This document shows, one piece after another, positions 36,061 through 48,802 of a stretch of DNA of 64,000 bases (positions are counted from its first letter, which is position 1; each line of letters opens with the position of its first letter). Source of the DNA: Delphinus delphis. Its lineage: Eukaryota > Chordata > Mammalia > Artiodactyla > Delphinidae. Location of the stretch: the NCBI RefSeq assembly GCF_949987515.2, contig NC_082694.2, positions 57,720,080 to 57,784,079 of the forward strand, read 5' to 3'. The notes below the pieces were generated by a model. It made no database searches. It was not told the DNA's origin and saw nothing but the letters and a program-made list of their open reading frames with translations. The position numbers and the translations under genes were made by a program.

Positions 36061-37789
36061 TAATCAACCTTTTTAAGAAATGCAAATGTAGAACTTATTT
36101 TTTTATTTTTCCAGAATTTTTAGTTTTTGAGCTCACTGCTGCTTTAATAGTATCTTTCAAAAAGACAAGAAACAATGTAGATTTACATTACAAAACTACT
36201 ATGAGATAGTTCAGACTGCTCTCTATAAACTCTGTGAGGAACTACTTAGCCTCTATTTCCTCTACCTATTTCACATACAAGTAGCCTATAATTTCCTCTA
36301 TTTTCTACTGACCCTACTAACTAGTTACCTGGAGACCTCGTGCATCTTGAGGCCAATGACACAGACCACAGCACAACTGGCTTTAGCACAAAGTGGCTGG
36401 CAGAAGCGACAGAGTTGAGTACTTTTTTCCATTATCAAATGAAACCAGAAAGATATACCGCTCCCTAGCTTTTCCTGTCAACACACAACTTGGTTTATCA
36501 GCAAGTACCTGCTGGCTAATACCTCAAAGAGATATGTTTAATTAATTCTGTAAAGGTTTGGGGCAGGAGAGAGGGTTATTATTGGTCTTCTTTAAGATTT
36601 CATGACCTTTAAAGCTAAAAATTCTATCTACTATACATACGTATCAATCACTGTTTGATGGGACCACGACCGAAGCTAGAAGTACAAAGTCAGAGAATAA
36701 TACATTCATTCTGACTTATTTTAATGCAACTACTAATAATAACTTACTACCTTTTTAATGTGATACACGAAAAACTAAATAGAATACTGGAGCAGGGGTG
36801 GGGTGTGGGGAGGGACACTTGGAATGAACTAAAACAAAATATTATATGCCAAACAGGATGTATGACCTTCCCAGCTTATAACCAGTATGCTACAACATTT
36901 GGTGAAGCAAAATAAATAATAATAATGCTTCTCTCGCCCTTAGAAACCAAGAAATACTTAACCCCAAATACTTTGAAAATCCAGAAATGTGTCTAGAAAC
37001 TTATATTGGCCTCTTGGTAGAGTTGAAATACCCTTCGTGGAGGTCTCATGGCTTCCTTCCCAAGAACGGGTCAAATCATCCCATTTCTGTGAGCAAAGGC
37101 ACTATTCTACACACTGCCTAACTAATGACAGTTTATTGGCCATTGTGCTAAGCTTGAAGCCATCATGTCAGATAACAAGTTGACAGATACATGGTGTGGT
37201 TCTCTGAACTACTCTTCTCTCCACACATTAAGAGTGAAGAGTTGAGTGGTCTGGGGCATATGGGTTAAATGGTAAGATATCAGGGGGACTCTAGTATCTT
37301 TCTCACTTAAGACATTAATCTTTCTCACTAAAGATGTTTTCTCCCAAGACTAGAAACCTGACAATAGTCTGAAAACAGCTCACTCCTCCCCACAAATACT
37401 CTCTCTCTCACGTGATCCTTTCCTTCAGCACTCCTTGTCAGTATACATGCTTATCCCTCTTCTCATTGTGGAATAGTGAGATCTAAGTTCGAGCACTGAT
37501 GTGGAAGTACCTAAACTGACCTTTGAGGTTGCTTTACTTCTATTCAGGATGCCTTGGTTTTGGTAATGGTATTCTCCATCTCCATGGGGTCCAGCCAAGC
37601 TCGCTGTATCCTCTATTGGGAACTGGGGTAAAAAATCTCTTGTCCTTAAGTATGACTTTCTCTTCTTTTCCTTCCTGACTAGAGTTGATTGATCAACAGC
37701 AGAATACAAATATCTCCATGTCTGCTGTCCACATATTTTTGCTAGCCATCAACATCCTCAGTATCTTAGAGAAAATATAATTCTGACAT
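36061..37789. other. Unique sequence
   Basis: No supported gene or repeat. Open stretches at 36724, 36989 and 37425 (-) lack domains. Confidence 0.4.
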
Positions 37790-38635
37790 TCATCAGATGA
37801 GTAGACTTTACATATTATCAAAGGTCAATAGTCTAAATTCTTCAATAGGGTGCTCAAGCTCTTCATGGTCTGAATCTGTCCTGTACTCTTCAACATAGTG
37901 GCCATTAACCTCATGTGGCTATTAAGTACTTGAAATGTGACTGGGTCAATTTGAGATGTGCTGTAAATGTGACATACATATGGATTTTGGAGACTTCACA
38001 TTTTTACAAAGACGGAAGATCTCATTACTTACATGAATTACTTGTAATTCACGTATATAATGGTAATATTTTAGATGTATTGGCTTAAATAAAATGTTAT
38101 AAAATTAATTTTGCTTATTTCTTTATATTTTTTAATCTAGCTATTAGAAAATTTAGTTACGTATGTGGTTAACATCTTATTTCTATTGGACAGCACTGGT
38201 CTAGATCTTGCCTTTTGACCTGAAGCCTTATTCTTCTTATCGTCCTAGCTATAGATTTTTGCTTTAGCACTTTGGAAATAGAGCACTCTGAATGCATCGT
38301 ATTTCCTGGATAACCATGCTTTACAAATGCACTTCCTCTCCAACTTCTACCCCACAATACCCTATAAAACAAATATAATCCTGGCATTCAATAGATTAAT
38401 AGCTAAAAAGCATAATTTGCATGTCACTCTTTTGCTAAGTCATTTTTGTTCCAAGATAATGAACTGGGCTAATCCTGTTCCTTATGCCTATATTTAGTAT
38501 GACACTATGCTGTAACCATTATTTACATATGTGTCTATTGCCTACAATCTGCTTGAGGTCAAGGGCCATGATATATATATTTAACACAGTCCATAGGTTT
38601 CAATGAATGTTTCATGAACAGAACCAAATAGTATC
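37790..38635 (+). mobile_element. LINE L2, sense, interrupted by a hAT MITE
   Basis: The left part ends 'gctcttcatggtctgaat', the right part resumes 'cttgccttttgacctgaag', and the 3' end reads 'caatctgcttgaggtcaagg' and 'caatgaatgtttcatgaa'. These are L2 3' landmarks. The MER58-like element at 37877-38198 lies between the two halves. Confidence 0.62.
37877..38198 (-). mobile_element. hAT-Charlie MITE (MER58-like)
   Basis: It contains 'catgtggctattaagtactt', 'tttgagatgtgctgtaaatg' and the terminal 'tctattggacagcactg', the complement of a Charlie-group MITE whose end reads CAGTGCTGTCCAATAGA. Flanking 8-mers GTCTGAAT (37869-37876) and GTCTAGAT (38199-38206) are a plausible diverged hAT TSD. The subfamily label is tentative. 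Confidence 0.72.
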
Positions 38636-38814
38636 TCCATATACTGTTGTTAATTTGAATCAATTAACATCAGTACATATTGTATCAAGATTACATCAAA
38701 ATAAAGTGATATTGAAAAGTTATTGCTACTGAAGTAACTGAAATAATGAATTAAAAAATAATTTGGAGACTGAAACTCAATACGGTTATCAACAATTACA
38801 TACTCATCATGAAC

Positions 38815-39658
38815 TGCTCAGGATACATCCCAAGACCCTCAGTGGATGTCTGAAAGAGTGGATAGTACTGAACCCTATATATACTATATTTTTTCCTATA
38901 TATACATCCCTGTGATAAAGTTTAACTTAATAAATTAGTCACAGTGAGAGATTAACAACAATAATGAATCATAAAATAGGACAATTATAACAATATACTA
39001 TAATAGCAATAAAAGTTATTGGATCTCTCTCACACACACACAAAACATTTTATTGTACAAATTTAATGCCTTTTCCCTCTTAACTAAGCACTTACCATGC
39101 ACTGTGGCCATAACTTTTGCAGTTTAAGAGGTGGGTGACAGCAAAACTACCACAAATTTATTTTTCCTTCTTCAAAATTTAACACAGATAGAAGATCTGT
39201 TCTTACCATAGGTCTTAGCAACCTCATCACACGATTTTTCTTCTTATTAAAGTTGAGAACTTGCACATTTTCACATAAAGGAAGCACTTATGGCTTCTCT
39301 TTGGGATATATGAGTTGCCAGCCTCACAACTCCTGTGCTCTGGGGACACTGTTAAGTAAAACAGGGGGACTTGAACTCAAGTACTGTGATACCATGACAG
39401 TCATTCTGATAACCAGATAACCAGGGTGGCTACTAAGTAGCTAATGGGCAGGGATACGTTGGACAAACGGATGATTCATGTCCCAGGCAGGATGGAGCCA
39501 TACAGTGAGAGAGTGCATCACCCTACTTAGAACTGTAGGCAATTTAAAACTTGTGAATAGTTTATTTCTGGAATTTTCCATTTAGTATTTTCAGACTGCA
39601 GTTGATCACAGGTAACTGAAACCCCAGAAAGCAAAACCACAAATAAGGGAAACTATGA
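38815..39658 (-). mobile_element. Tigger2-type DNA transposon, internally deleted
   Basis: The left part contains 'ggatacatcccaagaccctc' and 'actgaaccctatatatacta'. The right end reads 'gtaactgaaaccccagaaag' and 'aaccacaaataagggaaact', as in Tigger2 termini. Between them a complement of the transposase start region is visible ('cacttatggcttctctttgg'). At about 0.84 kb the element lacks most of the transposase. The transposase would be on the minus strand. Confidence 0.82.
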
Positions 39659-39724
39659 TATTTGGTGTCACATGAAAAGCAAAATTATTTGACATAAAAG
39701 CAAAAATAATACTTTTCTGAAAGT

Positions 39725-39945
39725 TAATAATTGCTAACAATTATCGAGTACTTAATATATGTGTGGCTCAGTGTGAAGTATTCTATATGCTATTGCATTC
39801 AGTTTTCCTAGGTTACTGTTATCATGCCAGTTTTGGAAATGAGAAAACCCAGAGGTTAAATGACTTGTCCAAAGTCACCCATAAGATAGGGTAAATCTGG
39901 GATTGAACACTTCAGAGCTCTTGAATTTCACAAACTTTCAGAGGT
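39725..39945 (-). mobile_element. MIR SINE, antisense
   Basis: 'gagtacttaatatatgtgtg', 'ggaaatgagaaaacccagag', 'aaatgacttgtccaaagtca' and 'tctgggattgaacac' follow the antisense MIR almost end to end. Confidence 0.87.
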
Positions 39946-40269
39946 AGATTATAATATGTGTGGTTCAATAGGTTTAAAAATTACTAAAAATGGAATATTT
40001 TACAACATCCAGATAGTTCTATTTTTCTCATCTCAGTGAGATTCTTTGTCCTCAGATTGGCTAAGAGTTTTACAGGGATCACAATAGTCACTGGACCAGT
40101 CCTCTGTAACAAGGATGAAAGACATAGAGGACAATCTCAAAATACATTCTCTATCAGAATATCAGGTCAGAATATAAACAGGCAGACTGGCAGAAAGACA
40201 GCAGACAAATTTCATAAGGTAGCTCTCTCTGCTTTGCCTTGAACTGAAAAATCTAAAACCACCATTTAG
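39946..40269. other. Unique sequence
   Basis: The open stretch 40036-40242 has no recognisable domain. Confidence 0.35.
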
Positions 40270-41010
40270 AATTTTTATCTTTTCCACCCCACCATGCTAT
40301 TTTTGGTCTGTATCTTTTGTGCCTGGATTATTGAATACTTTCCTCACTGAGCTCTCTTTTCTTCCTTTTCCAAAGCAATCTGTGAAATATTGTCAGATTA
40401 ATATTACAAAAAACTGTTTCATATAAGGCAACTGTTTAGCTCAGATATCTTTAGAGGCTTAAAACTATCTATAGAATAAGGTTCAGAATAAAGTTCAACA
40501 TCGAACTGACCCTCCTAGCTTCCATAAACATCCACCGACTCTTTCCAGTGTTCCACTACACGCCCGTCTTCCTCTACACATAGGTCTATACACGTACTTA
40601 CATCCTCTGCTCCAAGGGTACTAATGCAAACAGCCTTGCAAACCTGTCGCCTACATTCCTATCACTCTGCCCTGATTCATACTATGTTTCCAGCCTAAAA
40701 TGCCCTCCACCCCACTCCCCATCTGTAGAAAGCTTATTTCTTCTTACACATGCAATTCAAGTCCCACTGCTTGCCTTGCCAAGTCAGACGCAACATAGGT
40801 CTTGCCTACTCTGCATCTAAACACTGCGCTGCCTTATTGTTGCCATTGCCTATGTTACATTCCATATTAATACACTTTCTCTTCTCAAAGTGAACAGCTT
40901 CTTCAGACAAAGACCATTGGTCATACCCTTTATATTTCTTATGACACCTAGTATAGATCCATAAGTATAGTCAGAGCTTAATACACCTGTATTATATTAA
41001 TAAAACCCAT
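40270..41010 (+). mobile_element. LINE L2, sense, diverged
   Basis: The layout 'aataaagttcaacatcgaac', 'aaatgccctccaccccactc', 'gcaattcaagtcccactgct' and 'gtgaacagcttcttcagaca' follows the L2 3' third. Overall similarity is modest. Confidence 0.62.
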
Positions 41011-41757
41011 TATTAATTGGTTATTTCTCAAATTATAGTCGTAGAATGTATCCATCTATTGCAAGATTGTGACATTTGGTCTTTACACTAGAGTGAATAG
41101 CAGCACGGTAACAAAATGAGTGCCCAGCAACAGCAAATATATGAGAGATCTTTGTGAAAACTAAAATACTAAACTAGAAAAAAACTTGTTGAGAAATCAA
41201 AAGAGAACTACTTCTGATATTTTTTCCTGGGGTTTAAACTATTTACAGTGGTTCTTTTTTCCACCACTTTACTTTTCCATATTCAAATTTAACACAAAAA
41301 GTGCTTGAGTTGTTTTTGATGCTACAATTAGATTAGGTGTAGGCGTCTCAACACTAAAATATGGAAGATAAAGAAATTAAATATTATTTCTACGTACCTG
41401 GATATTGTTCAAATAAGCATGAGAAACTAGCATAGAACTTTGTTCTAAAGAACTAAAGATGTAGAAAAGGCATACCCAAAGAGCTGGCTACAATGACACT
41501 CGAAGCTCATTGCCATTTAGACACTCATTAGAGATGGTGACACTCAGCGAGATGCTCTCAACAATTTTTAAAATACTGAATACATGCATTTTGATGCATT
41601 CATTCATTTCTGTTCACAGAATGTAACAGTTGTGGATCCTATGAGAATCTCTAGGAGCTTTCACATAAAATGAATTAAAAATACTAATGGCATTACTAAT
41701 GATTGTTTCACAAATGAGGATAAGGGAAGAAAGGAAAGATTTGTGTCAAATAGACTG
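41011..41757. other. Unique sequence
   Basis: No recognisable gene or repeat. Confidence 0.4.
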
Positions 41758-42117
41758 TACCAATATATACGATGGAATATTACGCAGCCATAAAAAGAAA
41801 CGAAATTGGGTCACTTGTAGAGACGTGGATGGACCTAGAGACTGTTATACAGAGTGAAGTCAGTCAGAGAGAGAAAACCAAATATCGTATATTAATGCAT
41901 ATATGTGGAATCTAGAAAAACGGTACAGATGAACCAGTTTGCAAGGCAGAAATAGAGACACAGATGTAGAGAGCAAACCTATGGACACCAAGGGGGGAAA
42001 GTGGGCGGGGGGGCGGTCGTGGTGGTATGAATTGGGAGATTGCAATTGACATATATACACTAATATGTATAAAATAGATAACTAATAAGAACCTGCTGTA
42101 TAAAAAATAAAGTCCGT
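41758..42117 (+). mobile_element. L1 3' end, 5'-truncated, cetartiodactyl type
   Basis: It begins 'gtaccaatatatacgatgga' and includes 'cagccataaaaagaaacgaa', 'cgtggatggacctagagact', 'gaagtcagtcagagagagaa' and a 3' end 'ctgctgtataaaaaataaag'. A G-rich stretch (ggggggaaagtgggcggggggg) marks the 3'UTR. I could not identify a clear TSD. Confidence 0.92.
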
Positions 42118-42890
42118 ATCAAAAGAAGAACAGTTATTTAAGGAAATTGTATTGTTATTTTTAAAAAAGTGAAAACAAAATGCTGAAGTGGGTTGTGCTT
42201 TTTAAAATGTTTAAAATATGTAATATTATGTATTAGAAAAATTAGGGTCAAGAATCATTCATTCAAAATATTACTTCTGAGGCTAAATTCCATTGTTGAA
42301 AAGTTTAAAATCTGCCCTAAGCCAAAAGAGAATCGTTTTCTGATTCATTTTGAAAAATAATACTAATGAAATATGAAATAATTTTCAAACTTTTTATCTT
42401 AAAAACTAAAACAAGACAGAACACAAATTAATTGGAGAAAATCAATTCTTTCTTAATATTTTCCAAGTCCTTCTTTCGATCAGAAGCCAATTGATAATGA
42501 ACAACCCAATGAAAGGAACAGAGTTAAGATAAAGAACAAATTTGAGGCTTTAAAACTAGAAGAAATCACATTGAATTTTGATCCAGAAAGTGATTACTTA
42601 GGTTACGGCAATGCCAGGCAAATTCACAGAGGATGCCAAAATTCCTTTAACTATGTTTTCGTCCTCATGGTACTATCTATGCTCTGTAAGATAAGCATAA
42701 ATAAGACCTTAAGATAAGGTCTATCTATAAGTCTATAAGACTCTCTTTGTACACAACTAGCTGAGCTGAAGAAGGAAAAAAATCAAAGTAACTAAAATAA
42801 TTAGTGTTGTAATTACTGTGTGCTTATGGATTACTTGTTCCTCCTCAGAACTTGACTGTATTTGATCTAAAATCAGTCCATAATACTACA
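42118..42890. other. Unique AT-rich sequence
   Basis: No recognisable feature except a short local repetition of 'ataaggtctatctataagtc' type sequence near 42713. Confidence 0.4.
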
Positions 42891-43367
42891 TGAGCATACC
42901 TCAGAGATATCATGGATTTGGTTCCAGACTACCGCAACAGAGCAAATATCGTAATCAAGCAACTCACACTAACGTTTTGATTTCCCAGTATATATAAAAT
43001 TTAGGTTTAGACTATACCATAGTCTATTAACTTTGCATTAGCATTATGTCTATTTTTCAAAGGACATACCTTAATTAAAAAATACTCTATTTCTAAAAAT
43101 GCCAACTATCATCTGAGACTTCAGTGAGTGGTAGTGTAACATGAGATCACTGATAACTATAACAGATATAATAATAATGAAAAAGTGTGCAATATTGCTA
43201 AAATTACCAAAATGTGACACAGAGACGCGAAGTGAGCAAATGCTATTGGGAGAATGGTGCCGACAGACTCACTCATTGCGGGGTTGCCACAAACATACAA
43301 ATTGTAAAAAACAGTATTTATTATAAAAAAGCAGTACTCGTGAAGTGCAATAAAATGAGGTATGCTG
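42891..43367 (-). mobile_element. Tigger1-derived MITE (internally deleted Tigger1)
   Basis: Both ends of Tigger1 are present: left CATACCTCAGAGATATC and right AATAAAATGAGGTATGCTG, followed by TA. The middle transposase region has been removed near 43130 ('cttcagtgagtggtagtgta'). Length is about 477 bp. Orientation is opposite to the long copy at 89-2437. The two open stretches within it (43141-43326, 43214-43450) are not genes. Confidence 0.92.
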
Positions 43368-44504
43368 TATTAGCATTCTTTTCCCACGTTGACCGCATTC
43401 TAGAAGCACAGGTTACTAACTTCTCTTTAGAAAAGAAGAATTTATTTTGACATTTGGTATCTCACTGGTCTATACGGTTAAAAGGGTAAATTAGTGATGA
43501 AGAGATAATACAGTTCAGAGTGCTTTTACTGGAGATGTGATTTTCTGAACCATAGCAAAAGCTTTATAATTTTATTATAAAAAGGAAGGTAAGGAAAGGA
43601 TTTTAGTGTTATATAATGAAGACAATGGAACTTCTGAAAAGCAAGGATATAAAACTATAAAAATTAGCAAAATATCTGTATTAGAAAAACCAGGCAAAGA
43701 TTTTTATAGTTTTATATTGGTTCAAAACTGTATTTCAGAAAATGAGAGGAAGAAGTCTTTTATTTTTAATTTGGCAAAGGAGATAAAATAGAAAAATGGC
43801 TTAAATTAAAGACTATAGCTGAATATACATAGAAGCAAATATATAGACACTGGCAAGATTGGGAGATAAATTTGAAGTGGTTAAAGATATGTCCCTGCAT
43901 TATGAAATGAATGGATCCAAGTTCAATTTCCCTCTCCCAACACCCTCTTTATGGCCACCTCTAACCACTTTCCTCTTATTTACAACCAAACATAGATTAT
44001 ACAAACGGTAGGCATCTACTTCAACCGTCAGTTTTATATATGAGCTTTTCAGCAATTTCTACAACAAATGTGCCATGACCATGTAGACGGATGTGTATGG
44101 CCTCTGAAATTGATGGCTACACATCTGTACACCCCAAGTTATCCTCTCACTTAGGAGTCTTGTATGAGTCTCCCAGGATCTCCCTTCCTATTATTGTCTT
44201 CCCGCACCTGCCTTTCCCCAAACATCTGTACAAGTGGACTCTTCTACTCTCCTCCATGTCCTCTACTTCTCTCTCTTTCTGTATGAATTCTGTGCTTCCT
44301 CTTGGATGCTTTGTTGCTATTTCCTGGCACTGAATAGCAAATACATTTTCTGTTACACCCCTTGCCCAGTCTTACAGAAAATATTCTCATCAAATGCAAG
44401 ACCCCCTTTGGGGATAGCCCCAGGCTTTGGAATCTTGGGGTCTTGATCAATGCTCTCTTACCGATAGAGTCCTAGAAGAACAACTCATTTTGACCCAATT
44501 TTCA
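43368..44504. other. Unique sequence
   Basis: No gene is supported. Pyrimidine-rich 44220-44290 gives open frames on both strands without recognisable domains. Confidence 0.4.
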
Positions 44505-44665
44505 AACGAACAATTTAATAAACATTTGTTAGGTGATTATTATGCGTCAGGCTCTCTGCTGGCTCTGGGTAAACAAAGATGCCTAAGCCAAACACCATTT
44601 GCTCCAGTGGTTTCCTGGGGAATACGGGCAACCACACAGTAACAGTAACACCTAAGAGGTGCAAC
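44505..44665 (-). mobile_element. LINE L2 3' end, antisense
   Basis: 'taataaacatttgttaggtg', 'cgtcaggctctctgctggct' and 'ctgggtaaacaaagatgcc' match the complement of the L2 terminus. Confidence 0.6.
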
Positions 44666-46129
44666 AGAAATACCAGCAGGGTCCTCTGGCAACAAAGGCT
44701 TCTTGTCTTTGTAAGAACCATGAGTGGGTTTTACAGCCGTTTGTATGACAACATTAAAGACAGCACCAGCCAACCATGTGATATATTCTTGTTGGAAAAA
44801 ATAAAACCTGTGCCATCTTTTCTGTTCTGTTCCATCCTATTATCCTCCTTGGTTATATCTCCCTTTGAGCAGCACGCTCTCTTTCACTCTCCTTGTCATT
44901 GCACTGTGTGTTGGTATCATATTGTCACATTTGGACATTCTGTCACTGGACTCCCTTTCTCTCTCTCTGCCTGCCAAGAGGAGCAGCTATGAATTAGATT
45001 AAGAGATAAAGCCACAGTTTCTCTCCTTTTTTTAAAGCAAGAAGGAACAGAGAAAAGAAGGGAGATTGGAAATGGAATAGTTATCTTTATAAATGAATAA
45101 TTTAGATTTCTAATTAAAATATTAATCAAGGAAAACTTATTCTGGACTCAGATTTACAGCCATTTGCCCATCTACACACACTCAAGGTCACATGCAGCCA
45201 TTACCAAGGCAGGAACATAGAGCCTCTTCAGCATTTGCCCTCTCCCCTGGCTATTATTAGTCTGGCAACAGTAAGCTGCTGAAGAAAAGAACGTTACTGC
45301 ATCTCCATATTGGATCACCCTGACCCTCACTTACCATGCTGCACAAACCTTGATTTTTGTTCTGTACATTCAAGGCCAATATTCTTTTGTTAAGACACTG
45401 ATGCTTTCTACTAAGAACACTTCTATTCAGCAAAGTTGTCCCACAGACTCACCTAAAAGTGCATCTTAAATAGATGCCGCTGGTTCCCTGGGGAGGAGTC
45501 CAGTAACACTAGTTCAGGACAGCAGTGATAGCTTCCAGCATCGTTGAGCTTCACAGATCTCTTATCTGGAAAAAGAAATAAGAGCAAAGATGACACATAA
45601 GGAGGTGTGTGCAAACTGCTTTCCTGGGGGGGGGGGATTTAGGCAACTGACAGGCATTGTGTTAAGTCTGCCATATGGATCATAACATCAGCTGCAGAAA
45701 ATACTGCAGATGTTGTTAATATCTGGGGGGAAAAATGATAGGTAAAAAAGAAATCTTTCCATCAGCAAATACCTGTCATCCTAAAAATAGAAGATAGAGC
45801 CTTTACAGGATTCTCCCAACAGCCGTTTATAAAGGATCTGCAGCTCCCTCCACCTAGTACCTTCTTTGTGGATGGACTTTATTTCTACTGTGATCTATGT
45901 GATTACTGTTAAAATCATGCACAAGAATACATTTAAATGTCACACCAGCTCCAATAAAAATAGTCAGACACTTCAATATCGCTGCTGTTAAAGGACTAAT
46001 ATGCTGTAAGAATTGCTGCTTGGCCTCAAATTTCACTTAAAGGTTATAACGAGCTGAGCTGAGAAGGAATCTATTATATACTAGAGCTCAAAGCTGAAAA
46101 TGACTTTGATTTCTCATTATTAAAATGAG

Positions 46130-46132
<3 letters not shown>
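44666..46132. other. Unique sequence, no repeats recognised
   Basis: A long stretch of balanced, complex sequence with no recognised repeat and no supported gene. The 137-codon open stretch starting at 44579 overlaps the L2 and lacks any domain. A 10-bp G run lies at about 45627-45636. Because it is free of repeats it is a candidate for conserved non-coding DNA, which is inference only. Confidence 0.4.

Positions 46133-46164
<32 letters not shown>
46133..46164. repeat. (GT)n microsatellite
   Basis: About 16 GT units in 'gactgtgtg...gtgtagcc'. Confidence 0.97.
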
Positions 46165-46166
<2 letters not shown>

Positions 46167-47959
46167 CCGTAGATACCAATAGGGGCACAAAAACAATTTT
46201 GTTTACAGCACTTCTTTCCTTGAGTTCATTCATATATGTGGCAAATTATGTGACGTCCAACGAAATCATTTATAATGGATTGAGAATATCCAAGGGCAGG
46301 AAGACTGCTGGGAAAGTAGAAAGAGATGCTGTTAAGTGCAGCACTGCTTATTGCCTCAGTTCTCTGACCTTTTCTTCATTTAAAGTGATGCCAACACCTG
46401 AGGCAAGGCTATTAGATTAGCAACATGAGAAACAGTCTCTCTTTTCCCTCAGTGGAAATATACTTGGAAAGAATCATGTTAATTCACTATTTCTAACACT
46501 GTTGGAGAAAACTAGGGGGTATAATACTGTGATTTAGGATTTACATAGATTTATTCAAAGGTCCCATTACAATTTGTTTATTTTTCTCCTTGCTCTATTT
46601 CATATGTAATGATATTTTACAAAAGAAGGGAATCAAATACTCCAACTCTGCCCCTAATACTCACTTGTTACTGTTGGGGTACAGGAGTAAAAGTGCTCAC
46701 GGCTGGTGAGACACAAACTTCAGAATTTCTCGGGACCAAAGGTTTAGTTCCAACAGCTATCGTATTGTTTTATCTGTCCATAAACCAATGATAGCTGATT
46801 AAAGAAGACTTGCTTACCACTTGGATGAAACTAGGAAGAGGGTCATTGTTAAACTCCAGGGACTTAAGTTCATCATCACCCGAAAGAGCTGTCATCAGGG
46901 TGGTGTTACTCTCGTAATGACAATGGTGCCCATATTTATTCATCAAACAGGACGTGAGTGAGAGTCAGCTCTATTTCAGTCACAAAATCTCATTCCATCT
47001 GGTGAACGGTCTCTGTGAAGACCTGAGGAAATGTATTCCCTAATAGAAAGTGAAAAGGGCACCAAGAGCAAAAAACACAAACACAGCAGCAGTGGATCTT
47101 ACACTTAGGGTCTGAGTAGATGCTCGTGGACTTTCCTAAGCAGAGACTGGCTCCTGAGAGTTTCTGGATAAATCCAGGGTGGAGCAAAGGCCAGATTATT
47201 CTTACAGCTCCACCCAGTGCTTGAGGGTCCCCACCTGCCTGCTAATCTCACAGAGCACATCACCAACCACTGGCAAAGGCAGCACTTGCAGTGCCACTGT
47301 CCTATGGCATTGGCCCTAATAGGCCCTTATGCCCTTTCTCACTGGTTCATGTGGCCATTCTACCTAAGGAGCACAGCAAATGCTGTACACAACAGATGTT
47401 TTAAGTAGCTACTTTTCTATATCCAGAGCTTTAAAGGACTGAGTAAGAATCTGACTGTAATTTGCTTTGGATAAAGGCTAATTACAAGGATATGTGTTCT
47501 CAGGGCCTTTGTTCTTTGGAATATGGGATACTATTTTTGATATACATTCCTCTTGGGCTTCTCTCTCATTTCCTACATTTCCCACCTACTCACCTACTTG
47601 AGGTTAGGTTTATCTGAAAGGGATTTTGGCTTATGCATCTATAATTACGCCTGTGTCATTTCTTTGTAAGGAGAGGAACAATGTGTTAAGCCTTATCAGT
47701 GAAAATTCGGCCCTCTTCACCATCAGATTTTCAGCTTCCATTAGGATCATGAGTAAGCTCAGCAAAGGGAAGAGAAAAAAATAAACTCTCTAAAGGTCAG
47801 CCTTCTTAATTAAATGAAAACAGACAGCAGCATTAGAAAATGAAATGACTATAGCCTGTGCTCTTTCTGAGGAGACCCTACAGAGTTTCCAGCTGATCCT
47901 GCCAAAAGCAGGGCAAGCTGAAACACTCCCAGAAGGGTAAGAGGCTGCAGCATTACAGG
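46165..47959. other. Unique sequence
   Basis: No gene or recognised repeat. Several 60-95 codon open stretches (46133, 46609, 47217) have no domain. Confidence 0.4.
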
Positions 47960-47970
47960 GGTGGTTCTTT

Positions 47971-48787
47971 CTTTTTTTTTTTTACATCTTTATTGGAGTA
48001 TAATTGCTTTACAATGGCGTGTTAGTTTCTGCTTTATAACAAAGTGAATCAGTTGTACATATACATATGTTCCCATATCTCTTCCCTCTTGCGTCTCCCT
48101 CCCACCCTCCCTATCCCACCCCTCCAGGTGGTCACAAAGCACCGAGCTGATCTCCCTGTGCTATGCGGCTGTTTCCCACTAGCTATCTACCTTACGTTTG
48201 GTAGTGTATATATGTCCATGCCACTCTCTCGCTTTGTCACAGCTTACCCTTCCCCCTCCCCATATCCTCAAGTGCATTCTCTAGTAGGTCTGTGTCTTTA
48301 TTCCTGTCTTGCCCCTAGGGTCTTCATGACCTTTTTTTTTTTTTCCTTAGATTCCACATATATGTGTTAGCATACGGTATTTGTTTTTCTCTTTCTGACT
48401 TACTTCACTCTGTATGACAGACTCTAGGTCCATCCACCTCACTACAAATATCTCAATTTCGTTTCTTTTTATGGCTGAGTAATATTCCATTGTATATATG
48501 TGCCACATCTTCTTTATCCATTCATCCAATGATGGACACTTAGGTTGTTTCCATCTCCGGGCTATTGTAAATAGAGCTGCAATGAACATTTTGGTACATG
48601 ACTCTTTTTGAATTTTGGTTTTCTCAGGGTATATGCCCAGTAGTGGGATTGCTGGGTCATATGGTAGTTCTATTTGTAGTTTTTTAAGGAACCTCCATAC
48701 TGTTCTCCATAGTGGCTGTACCAATTCACATTCCCACCAGCAGTGCAAGAGCGTTCCCTTTTCTCCACACCCTCTCCAACATTTATT
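47971..48787 (-). mobile_element. Young L1 3' end, antisense, 5'-truncated, with TSD
   Basis: A T-run at the left (the poly(A) tail complement) is followed by the 3'UTR complement ('cattctctagtaggtctgtg') and the ORF2 C-terminus complement, ending 'caacatttatt'. The flanks repeat GGTGGTTCTTT (47960-47970 and 48788-48798), a TSD of at least 11 bp extended by T residues. ORF2 is intact to its stop, so this is one of the youngest L1 insertions in the window. Confidence 0.96.
48347..48787 (-). pseudogene. L1 ORF2 C-terminus, open but truncated
   Basis: About 146 codons of the C-terminal end of L1 ORF2p are open without a stop, from [20 protein letters not shown] through MWHIYTMEYYSAIKRNEIE to a terminal HICGI. 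This segment includes the Cys-containing C-terminal domain of ORF2p, which binds RNA in known L1s. The frame remains open upstream into host flanking DNA as far as an ATG at 48929-48931, giving a 194-codon chimeric frame. Nothing suggests that it is expressed. Endonuclease and reverse transcriptase are absent because of 5' truncation. Confidence 0.9.
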
Positions 48788-48802
48788 GGTGGTTCTTTTT
48801 TT

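Noticed and set aside
44579..44992. 137-codon open frame on the plus strand
   Set aside because: It begins inside an antisense L2, has no recognisable domain or repeated pattern, and its low-complexity pyrimidine-rich 3' half keeps frames open by composition.
48044..48370. 108-codon plus-strand open frame
   Set aside because: It is the antisense of the young L1 3'UTR.
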